Source of the DNA: Brevibacillus choshinensis | Lineage (GTDB): Bacteria > Bacillota > Bacilli > Brevibacillales > Brevibacillaceae | Direction of reading: 5' to 3' | Assembly (NCBI RefSeq): GCF_016811915.1 | Contig: NZ_CP069127.1 | Location: forward strand, 5,664,501 to 5,728,500 | Length of the DNA: 64,000 nt | The notes under the pieces: model-generated | The model's database searches: none | Told to the model about the DNA's origin: nothing | What the model saw: only the letters and a program-made list of their open reading frames with translations | Shown: in pieces, positions 50,855-58,228 of the stretch | Layout of the letters: every line of letters starts with the position of its first letter | Position numbering within the stretch: position 1 is the first letter of the stretch | Position numbers and translations under genes: made by a program

Positions 50855-51064
50855 TTACTCTCTACTTCCAGTCGTGAATTTCCGAAAGGCATGCCACATC
50901 TCGGCCTCATCGTTACTCCATGCCTGACGAACATCCTCAGGGTCAAGGATGCGGTAGTGCTCGGTGAAGATGTTCTTTTGTAGCCTCCAGCCGTTTCTCC
51001 TATCCAGGGTGTCCCAGAAGAAGCTCCCTCCTAAAGTTTTTGTGGGTAAGTTCGGAAAAAGCAT
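50855..51064 (-). CDS. Unrecognised small protein
   Basis: About 69 residues. The ATG at 51064 (MLFPNLPTKTLGG) has AAAGGGAGTGA at a good distance, whereas the ATG at 51070 is too close. The middle part, WDTLDRRNGWRLQKNIFTEHYRILDP, looks like a short helical binding domain. No family is recognised. It lies just upstream of the frameshifted recombinase and probably belongs to the same mobile cluster. Confidence 0.5.
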   Translation of the reverse strand: MLFPNLPTKTLGGSFFWDTLDRRNGWRLQKNIFTEHYRILDPEDVRQAWSNDEAEMWHAFRKFTTGSRE

Positions 51065-51097
51065 GATCATTCACTCCCTTTCTTTGTATTGATCCAC

Positions 51098-51508
51098 TTA
51101 TTTGCCTGAGAGGAAGGACTTCTCCAGTTGTACGTAAAATGGATCAGCCAATTGACTGACCCATGTAAGGGCCTTTTGAATTTTCCCTCGGTACTTCGAC
51201 CCCTCTTCTTCCCACACTTCCTCCCAGACTACATCTACGGTACCTTTCTCTTGCAGGAGGTTTACGTAGACATCAATCCCATGGATCAGATCAGAATGCT
51301 TGCTTTTCAAAACCATTCTTACCATGTGTGTTGACGCACCTACCTCTTTATAAGCCCGCCTACCTTCGTTGTCATCCTTGTCTCCATACCGACTGCTTTC
51401 ACCTGGTTTGCGGGGCTGAAATGGCAGAGTCTCCGCAACCTCATTAAACAGTTTGGCAGTAGCAGCCAAGATCCAAAGATCCTCATAGGAATCTTCATTT
51501 CCCTCCAT
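51098..51508 (-). CDS. Unrecognised cytosolic protein
   Basis: A 136-residue protein starting MEGNEDSYEDLWILAATAKL. It is acidic with helical N-terminal and beta-like middle parts (GIDVYVNLLQEKGTVDVVWEEVWEE). No membrane segment or known domain. It lies 34 bp upstream of the 51064 gene, with only a weak ribosome-binding site. A member of the accessory cluster of unknown function. Confidence 0.5.
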   Translation of the reverse strand: MEGNEDSYEDLWILAATAKLFNEVAETLPFQPRKPGESSRYGDKDDNEGRRAYKEVGASTHMVRMVLKSKHSDLIHGIDVYVNLLQEKGTVDVVWEEVWEEEGSKYRGKIQKALTWVSQLADPFYVQLEKSFLSGK

Positions 51509-51880
51509 CCCAGACCCCTGTTACAGCATGTCCAGGATGAGCTTGTTTACTTGATCCATTTGATCCTCCTCTATGAATTACTGTCTTCCACCAAATTAAT
51601 AATATAAATTTTCAGTCTATTTTGATGCGATTAAATCAAAAGACGCCTTAGCCTGAGTGCAGGCTAAAGGGCAATTACGGCGACTGACTACAGTTTTTAT
51701 AGATTGAAGCGAAAGGACAATGGACAGGTTTCTTGCTGGGAATAGAGAGCTGAGTTGCGGAGGAGGAGTCGAAACCTTTTTCAGCGAGTTTCTGAAGCGT
51801 TTTTCAGTGAGTACCAACAAAAGAAAAGAGCCTCCACATGGGTAGACTCTCTCAGTTTGATTCATGAATAAATGCTGCTT
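51509..51880. other. Gene-free stretch with two hairpins
   Basis: No credible gene. A hairpin TTAGCCTG / CAGGCTAA lies at 51646-51667, and a terminator that serves the upstream fragment lies at 51831-51864. Confidence 0.5.
51831..51864 (-). terminator. Terminator after the 51881 orphan fragment
   Basis: AGAGAGTCTACCC and GGTGGAGGCTCTTTT-like arms (AGAGTCT / AGGCTCT) are followed by TTTTCTTTT on the minus strand. Confidence 0.6.
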
Positions 51881-52531
51881 CTAAAAGAAATCATTGCTGT
51901 TAGCTCCGCTTATTGTAATCGTGACGTTGGCTTTTTTCGCTACAATTTTAAAAGTACCTGCACTCACTTTCACTGCTGTCGCCTGCACACCTTCTGACGT
52001 CAATTCATCGTTGATTACGTCTACCAGATCGTCCATGTCGTCGAGCTTCCACTCCAAGGTAATCGTTGCTGTCTTTGATCCGTCACTGATGGTAAAGGAA
52101 CGGTTTTTGCTGGTGTCCGTATTGCTTCCATAAGCCGTGTCCGTATCAAAGAATTCATCCCAATCATCACCGCCGATCGTGATCACATTACTTGACCCGG
52201 TCTGGAAGCGTGAAACGGAAAAGGTATCACCAAATCCTATGCCAGCCATGGTTCTTTGCCCCAGCTCAATGTGATGGTCGTTATAATACTGCTGGATGAA
52301 ACTATCCGCGGCGGAACCCATCACCTGCCCAGTGGTAAAACCGTTTAACGGGATATCCCAGGTCAGATCCACATTCACTGTAATTTGTCCATCCGAGACG
52401 GTGAAGTGTTTGGGGTTGCTCGCGAAGTTGGTATTGGCGATCGGTCTGCTGGTGAGTCGAGCCTGTCCCGCATAGATCGTCGAAAAGTCAAACTGGGTAA
52501 TTTCCTTACTGATAATTTCTTGTATAACTTC
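51881..52531 (-). pseudogene. Orphan 3' fragment of a secreted or S-layer-type protein
   Basis: The minus-strand frame opens at the intron 3' end (first residues NSEVIQEIISKEITQFDF) and gives about 215 residues: GQARLTSRPIANTNFASNP, TVSDGQITVNVDLTWDI, ITIGGDDWDEFF, SFTISDGSKTATITLEW, DLVDVINDELTSEGVQATAV and the end ISGANSNDFF. The beta-rich, Thr/Asp-rich C-terminal part, with a segment like those in flagellin/FliD-type domains (TATITLEWKL), fits a secreted surface protein. There is no start codon or ribosome-binding site. It starts right after group II intron A. Confidence 0.65.
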
Positions 52532-53262
52532 GCTATTCCTGACTAACTACTTTTTTAACAAGCAGTTTTCGATCAGGCCTACACCGTGCGGGCGACTTTC
52601 ATCGCACACGGCGTGCCATCAGCGGATGATGAATCAAACAAACACCAAATAGGATTGCAGAAATCCTTCTTCTGCAATCCTACGTAGTTGGTATTCAATT
52701 GTAGCCTTGAGAAACTACAACGCCCATTGTAAGTTCTCGTATCCTTCTTATCCGCTGACTGGGTTCCTTCGCTCCGGCCAGTTTTCTCCTCCCCGCCTGT
52801 GTTACCACTACGGGTTCAAACGGCAAGCCATCCACACTACTACGAACCCGCTGCCATCTTATCAGCCTCACTGGTGCTAACCCACCTCTTCTGATAAGAC
52901 TTCAAACGTTCCATTCTGTCTATCCCTTGTTTTGATGACCTTAGGTTTCCACTATTCAGGAATGAGAACGACCAGTTTAACAGTCCAAATTCTTCTGATC
53001 GCCACCATATTATTTCACATATAGGGATGAATACTAACCTGCTAGCATTTATCCTAGCACTCATTATCTCATCCTGGGTCAACATGGATTTCTCTCGTAA
53101 CCATAGCCATCTTTAAGGAGCCCCGCCTCTTCCGAGTACGACTTCACCTGACTTCACCCCTTCGGCATGTTAGCGCCTCACTGGATGCAGGAGGATTAGG
53201 CACATGATGTTGGACTGTTATCATGGACAGGAATTTCACCTATCTATTCAACAGAACAGTTA
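52532..53262 (-). mobile_element. ORF-less class C group II intron A
   Basis: The minus strand starts TAACTGTT just after the terminator hairpin of the FIVAR gene. It then has the domain I features shared with intron B (CTAATCCTCCTGCA, GTGAAGTCGTACTCGG-like stretch) and ends with domain V (GCCGTGTGCGATGAAAGTCGC, GAAA tetraloop, CGC-type triad, at about 52578-52612) and a short domain VI. Length is about 730 nt. No reverse transcriptase/maturase is encoded, so splicing or movement would need a protein supplied in trans. Ends are approximate. Confidence 0.8.
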
Positions 53263-53308
53263 GAGAGCCCCATATTAGGAACAATTAATATGTCTTATCG
53301 TGGGGCCT
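53263..53308 (-). terminator. Terminator of the FIVAR-repeat gene
   Basis: Stem GGCCCCA / TGGGGCT with an additional ATATTA / TAATAT pairing in the loop. Its downstream arm is directly joined to intron A, so the T-rich tail expected after the stem is replaced by intron sequence. Confidence 0.6.
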
Positions 53309-53356
53309 TCTCCACCTCTTTCGCTCTTTTAGCTTATGAAGTAACGTTTCGTTTAA

Positions 53357-56300
53357 TTATTCAGCAGGCTTGAGATTGAACCATACTTGTGTTGCTCCTG
53401 CTTCAGGTCCAGCTACGATAGTACCATCAGCCGTTACATAAACTGGATCTGCAAGTACTACAGCAGTATCAGTTACATAAGGAGTAGGATTATCTACAGC
53501 AGCATCTAACCAAACAACTGGCGCATTTGTCTTGGATCCTGGCGTGTAAGTTAGAGTAGCACCCAATGTAAATTCAACATTAGAAGCTGTATCGTGCTCT
53601 ACTTCAATTCCGCCCCATGCGTTTCCGGTTAAAGCAATACTTCCCTTAAGAGCAACTGTTGCATCGTCAAGAATAGTTAGTCCTGCTTGTTTGCTGTCTT
53701 TAATAATAACATTCTCAAGAACAGCATGTACATTTGTACCAAATACTTCGACTAAGTTATCAGTAAGATTTGCAGTAGTAGTTACAGTTAGGTTTTTAAC
53801 ATTTGCATTTGCATTAATACCTAATCCTGAAGCTATTTGAGACTGTCCATTTCCATTCAACGTCAAAGTATGATTTTGACCATCAATAGTTACCGCTTTG
53901 TCAACAAGGATTTTATCAGTAACTTCAATGTTTCCTGCTAATTTAATTGTATCTCCAGCTTGTGCACTTGCTAATGCAGCGATTAATTCAGATTCTGTAT
54001 CAATTGCTACAACCAACTTCGCAACCGCTGCGTCAACCTTTGCCTCTTGAGCATCAACTTCAGCTTGTGTTGCGTTTGTGTCGTTCAGTACTGCTTCAGC
54101 TGCATCAATTACATTTGCCAAGTCAGCTGCTGTCCAAGACTCAGGAGTGTAGTCTGTTTCAACTTTTGCTTTCGCTCCGTTGATTTTTGTTGTCAGATCA
54201 GCTTTATCTACTACTACTGGCGTTTTTTCTACAAGCTTCGCAACCGCTGCGTCAACCTTTGCCTCTTGAGCATCAACTTCAGCTTGTGTTGCGTTTGTGT
54301 CGTTCAGTACTGCTTCAGCTGCATCAATTACATTTGCCAAGTCAGCTGCTGTCCAAGACTCAGGAGTGTAGTCTGTTTCAACTTTTGCTTTCGCTCCGTT
54401 GATTTTTGTTGTCAGATCAGCTTTATCCACTACTACTGGCGTTTTTTCTACAAGCTTCGCAACCGCTGCGTCAACCTTTGCCTCTTGAGCATCAACTTCA
54501 GCTTGTGTTGCGTTTGTGTCGTTCAGTACTGCTTCAGCTGCATCAATTACATTTGCCAAGTCAGCTGCTGTCCAAGACTCAGGAGTGTAGTCTGTTTCAA
54601 CTTTTGCTTTCGCTCCGTTGATTTTTGTTGTCAGATCAGCTTTATCCACTACTACTGGCGTTTTTTCTACAAGCTTCGCAACCGCTGCGTCAACCTTTGC
54701 CTCTTGAGCATCAACTTCAGCTTGTGTTGCGTTTGTGTCGTTCAGTACTGCTTCAGCTGCATCAATTACATTTGCCAAGTCAGCTGCTGTCCAAGACTCA
54801 GGAGTGTAGTCTGTTTCAACTTTTGCTTTCGCTCCGTTGATTTTTGTTGTCAGATCAGCTTTATCCACTACTACTGGCGTTTTTTCTACAAGCTTCGCAA
54901 CCGCTGCGTCAACCTTTGCCTCTTGAGCATCAACTTCAGCTTGTGTTGCGTTTGTGTCGTTCAGTACTGCTTCAGCTGCATCAATTACATTTGCCAAGTC
55001 AGCTGCTGTCCAAGACTCAGGAGTGTAGTCTGTTTCAACTTTTGCTTTCGCTCCGTTGATTTTTGTTGTCAGATCAGCTTTATCCACTACTACTGGCGTT
55101 TTTTCTACAAGCTTCGCAACCGCTGCGTCAACCTTTGCCTCTTGAGCATCAACTTCAGCTTGTGTTGCGTTTGTGTCGTTCAGTACTGCTTCAGCTGCAT
55201 CAATTACATTTGCCAAGTCAGCTGCTGTCCAAGACTCAGGAGTGTAGTCTGTTTCAACTTTTGCTTTCGCTCCGTTGATTTTTGTTGTCAGATCAGCTTT
55301 ATCCACTACTACTGGCGTTTTTTCTACAAGCTTCGCAACCGCTGCGTCAACCTTTGCCTCTTGAGCATCAACTTCAGCTTGTGTTGCGTTTGTGTCGTTC
55401 AGTACTGCTTCAGCTGCATCAATTACATTTGCCAAGTCAGCTGCTGTCCAAGACTCAGGAGTGTAGTCTGTTTCAACTTTTGCTTTCGCTCCGTTGATTT
55501 TTGTTGTCAGATCAGCTTTATCCACTACTACTGGCGTTTTTTCTACAAGCTTCGCAACCGCTGCGTCAACCTTTGCCTCTTGAGCATCAACTTCAGCTTG
55601 TGTTGCGTTTGTGTCGTTCAGTACTGCTTCAGCTGCATCAATTACATTTGCCAAGTCAGCTGCTGTCCAAGACTCAGGAGTGTAGTCTGTTTCAACTTTT
55701 GCTTTCGCTCCGTTGATTTTTGTTGTCAGATCAGCTTTATCCACTACTACTGGCGTTTTTTCTACAAGCTTCGCAACCGCTGCGTCAACCTTTGCCTCTT
55801 GAGCATCAACTTCAGCTTGTGTTGCGTTTGTGTCGTTCAGTACTGCTTCAGCTGCATCAATTACATTTGCCAAGTCAGCTGCTGTCCAAGACTCAGGAGT
55901 GTAGTCTGTTTCAACTTTTGCTTTCGCTCCGTTGATTTTTGTTGTCAGATCAGCTTTATCCACTACTACTGGCGTTTTTTCTACAAGCTTCGCAACCGCT
56001 GCGTCAACCTTTGCCTCTTGAGCATCAACTTCAGCTTGTGTTGCGTTTGTGTCGTTCAGTACTGCTTCAGCTGCATCAATTACATTTGCCAAGTCAGCTG
56101 CTGTCCAAGACTCAGGAGTGTAGTCTGTTTCAACTTTTGCTTTCGCTCCGTTGATTTTTGTTGTCAGATCAGCTTTATCCACTACTACTGGCGTTTTTTC
56201 TACAAGCTTCGCAACCGCTGCGTCAACCTTTGCCTCTTGAGCATCAACTTCAGCTTGTGTTGCGTTTGTGTCGTTCAGTACTGCTTCAGCTGCATCAATT

Positions 56301-57073
56301 ACATTTGCCAAGTCAGCTGCTGTCCAAGACTCAGGAGTGTAGTCTGTTTCAACTTTTGCTTTCGCTCCGTTGATTTTTGTTGTCAGATCAGCTTTATCCA
56401 CTACTACTGGCGTTTTTTCTACAAGCTTCGCAACCGCTGCGTCAACCTTTGCCTCTTGAGCATCAACTTCAGCTTGTGTTGCGTTTGTGTCGTTCAGTAC
56501 TGCTTCAGCTGCATCAATTACATTTGCCAAGTCAGCTGCTGTCCAAGACTCAGGAGTGTAGTCTGTTTCAACTTTTGCTTTCGCTCCGTTGATTTTTGTT
56601 GTCAGATCAGCTTTATCCACTACTACTGGTTGAGGTTTGATTTCAGGCTCAACAGGGTTACCAGATACATCAGTAAACTCCGGTGCATTCGTTACTCCAG
56701 GAGTTGACTCCACACCAGAAGTTGGTGCTACAAAACCATTAACTGTAGTTACATGGTCACTGCCAATTACAATTTTATTTGTTTTTACTCCACCAAGATC
56801 AAAAGTAGAATCTACTTTTGGTGCTAAAGTCACATTAGATTTCGAAAAATCAACTTTGTTTCCAGTTGGATAAATCGTTGTTTTTGCTTTTAGGTTTACA
56901 TTCCCTGTTACAGAAGTTGTACCAGAAATATTCAGTTCAGTATCAGTGTTAACTGTAAGATTAGTAACATTCGAATCACTTACGTTAATTGCTGCAAACG
57001 CTGTGCCAACCAACGAATTCAACGCGAGTGTAGACATTACTGCAAATACTGACACTTTCTTTTTCAGCGACAT
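53357..57073 (-). CDS. Secreted surface protein with twelve FIVAR-like repeats
   Basis: A 1238-residue protein. It has a signal peptide (VSVFAVMSTLALNSLVGTAFA) and an N-terminal beta-rich domain with repeated N-I/V-S, L-T-V patterns up to about residue 150. Then come twelve 73-residue repeats, each starting VVVDKADLTTKINGAKAKVE and ending AAVAKLVEK. The motif DYTPESW...A..AVLND.NATQAEVDAQ is the FIVAR/three-helix-bundle type known from adhesins. The C-terminal ~200 residues resemble a parallel beta-helix (IDGQNHTLTLNG, VKNLTVTTTANL). There is no SLH or LPXTG anchor. It follows an orphan fragment of a similar beta-helix protein and precedes a terminator plus group II intron. Confidence 0.85.
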   Translation of the reverse strand: MSLKKKVSVFAVMSTLALNSLVGTAFAAINVSDSNVTNLTVNTDTELNISGTTSVTGNVNLKAKTTIYPTGNKVDFSKSNVTLAPKVDSTFDLGGVKTNKIVIGSDHVTTVNGFVAPTSGVESTPGVTNAPEFTDVSGNPVEPEIKPQPVVVDKADLTTKINGAKAKVETDYTPESWTAADLANVIDAAEAVLNDTNATQAEVDAQEAKVDAAVAKLVEKTPVVVDKADLTTKINGAKAKVETDYTPESWTAADLANVIDAAEAVLNDTNATQAEVDAQEAKVDAAVAKLVEKTPVVVDKADLTTKINGAKAKVETDYTPESWTAADLANVIDAAEAVLNDTNATQAEVDAQEAKVDAAVAKLVEKTPVVVDKADLTTKINGAKAKVETDYTPESWTAADLANVIDAAEAVLNDTNATQAEVDAQEAKVDAAVAKLVEKTPVVVDKADLTTKINGAKAKVETDYTPESWTAADLANVIDAAEAVLNDTNATQAEVDAQEAKVDAAVAKLVEKTPVVVDKADLTTKINGAKAKVETDYTPESWTAADLANVIDAAEAVLNDTNATQAEVDAQEAKVDAAVAKLVEKTPVVVDKADLTTKINGAKAKVETDYTPESWTAADLANVIDAAEAVLNDTNATQAEVDAQEAKVDAAVAKLVEKTPVVVDKADLTTKINGAKAKVETDYTPESWTAADLANVIDAAEAVLNDTNATQAEVDAQEAKVDAAVAKLVEKTPVVVDKADLTTKINGAKAKVETDYTPESWTAADLANVIDAAEAVLNDTNATQAEVDAQEAKVDAAVAKLVEKTPVVVDKADLTTKINGAKAKVETDYTPESWTAADLANVIDAAEAVLNDTNATQAEVDAQEAKVDAAVAKLVEKTPVVVDKADLTTKINGAKAKVETDYTPESWTAADLANVIDAAEAVLNDTNATQAEVDAQEAKVDAAVAKLVEKTPVVVDKADLTTKINGAKAKVETDYTPESWTAADLANVIDAAEAVLNDTNATQAEVDAQEAKVDAAVAKLVVAIDTESELIAALASAQAGDTIKLAGNIEVTDKILVDKAVTIDGQNHTLTLNGNGQSQIASGLGINANANVKNLTVTTTANLTDNLVEVFGTNVHAVLENVIIKDSKQAGLTILDDATVALKGSIALTGNAWGGIEVEHDTASNVEFTLGATLTYTPGSKTNAPVVWLDAAVDNPTPYVTDTAVVLADPVYVTADGTIVAGPEAGATQVWFNLKPAE
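54000..56628 (-). repeat. Twelve 219-bp nearly identical tandem repeats
   Basis: The unit is 219 bp (73 codons). All twelve copies are identical by eye except for end copies and one silent position (TCTACTA in one copy, TCCACTA in the others). Such identity at third codon positions means recent amplification or gene conversion. The length is a multiple of three, so changes in copy number keep the frame. Confidence 0.95.
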
Positions 57074-57107
57074 GATCCTATTCCATCTCCTCTAAATGTA
57101 TTATGTA

Positions 57108-57148
57108 GGATCAGAAAACAAGATGTACCCATCTTGTTTTCTGACCAA
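57108..57148 (-). other. Long hairpin between the 57190 fragment and the FIVAR gene
   Basis: GATCAGAAAACAAGATG / CATCTTGTTTTCTGACC form a stem of about 16 bp with a 4-nt loop. On the minus strand no T-run follows (TACATAATAC), so it may be the remains of a terminator, or a 5' mRNA-stabilising hairpin, 35 bp before the FIVAR gene start. Confidence 0.5.
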
Positions 57149-57189
57149 TTTCTTGAACAAGCACTCTCATAAAATAATGAAAAACTTAG

Positions 57190-57413
57190 TTACCTGCATT
57201 AAGATCAGTAATTGTAACATTCTTAAATGTAACATCATAGTTCGCTGGATTCAGAACAGTTACAGTACCAGTAATTTTGTGGCCTTTTCCATCAATTGTT
57301 ACTTCACGATCGATGTCAAAGTTACCTACCAAATCCTTACCAAGAAAAATAACTGATACACTATTATCTGCTAAAAATGTTTCAAATGCTGCATTAGTAT
57401 TCGCAATGTTATA
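57190..57413 (-). pseudogene. Orphan 3' fragment of a beta-helix surface protein
   Basis: Directly after intron B the minus strand reads about 74 codons without a start: NIANTNAAFETFLADNSVSV, IFLGKDLVGNFDIDREVTIDG, HKITGTVTVLNPANYDVTF and the end VTITDLNAGN. The segment around EVTIDGKGHKITGT matches KAVTIDGQNHTLTLNG in the neighbouring FIVAR protein, so this is the C-terminal end of a paralogous gene. The rest of that gene is missing. Confidence 0.75.
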
Positions 57414-58155
57414 GCGATAGGTAACTTTTTGAAACTATCTCCAAGTTTTCCCCCGCTCCACACCGTGCGTGCGACTTTCACCGCACACGGCGTTCCATCA
57501 ATAGTAAAAAAGATTCACTTAGGACTATAAAAGGAATTGTTCTACGCTCCACATAATGGTATATTATTCCTATGACGATATTACTAACGAGCATATATTA
57601 GTAAATTATGTATATTTTTCCAATTATAGTCCTAAGAGAGTCCCAGTAACCTTTTGCTTTAGGTTACTGGGACATTTTGTTTCCTCTTACTACTGACTAG
57701 GCCCCTTCGCTCCAGTACGTTTCCATACCTTCTTCACTACTATGAGCCCGCTGACTTCTTGTAAAGGTCTACAGGTCTAGCTCCCCTCACTTTACAAGAT
57801 CTCACTTGTTCCATTTTGGCTATCCCTTTTTTTGCTAAACCTTAGGTTCCTACTATACATATCAAGATGAACTAACGTTAACAACCTTAATTCGTTAGAA
57901 CCCTCCAGGCATCTCAGCCTGTGGGGTAATTAGCAGCTGAAGGGCTAATTACCAAACCTGACACGCCTCAGACGTAGATTCGTTTCCTAACCATAGTTAG
58001 CTTTTACGGAGACCCGCACCACTAAGGGTTACGTCTTCACCTGGCTTCACACCCTGTAAGAGTTAGCTTACAACGCATGCAGGAGGATTAGTCACGTGGA
58101 TTAATGGTTGTTTCCACGGAAGGGGGTTACACCCTTCAATTCGCCAAAACAGTTA
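57414..58155 (-). mobile_element. ORF-less class C group II intron B
   Basis: On the minus strand it starts TAACTGTTTTGGCGAAT next to the S-layer gene terminator. It shares with intron A the CTAATCCTCCTGCATG block, the GCTAACTATGG-like block and domain V (CGCCGTGTGCGGTGAAAGTCGC, about 57460-57494). Domain IV holds a 13-bp hairpin (GTCCCAGTAACCT / AGGTTACTGGGAC, about 57636-57672) where an RT gene would sit. The 3' end is near CCTATCGC (57414). Its sequence differs clearly from intron A, so these are separate insertions and not a recent duplication. Confidence 0.82.
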
Positions 58156-58190
58156 AAGAAGGGAGAAGGTTTTAATCCTTCTCCCTTCTT
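58156..58190 (-). terminator. Terminator of the S-layer gene
   Basis: A perfect 14-bp stem AAGAAGGGAGAAGG / CCTTCTCCCTTCTT with loop ATTAAAA. On the minus strand intron B follows directly, so only TT remains of the tail. Confidence 0.75.
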
Positions 58191-58228
58191 CACTCATTTC
58201 ACACTATTAGTGTTTATAGAGCAACAAG

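Noticed and set aside
54000..56628. CRISPR array
   Set aside because: The repeats are directly adjacent 219-bp coding units without unique spacers and no cas genes are present.
54047..56707. Very long plus-strand frame (886 codons, Cys/Phe-rich) opposite the FIVAR gene
   Set aside because: It exists only because the 219-bp repeat has no stop in that antisense frame. Each unit repeats the same unlikely Cys-rich sequence, and there is no ribosome-binding site.
57096..57356. 86-codon plus-strand protein
   Set aside because: It is antisense to the beta-helix fragment, which reads as a real protein end on the minus strand.
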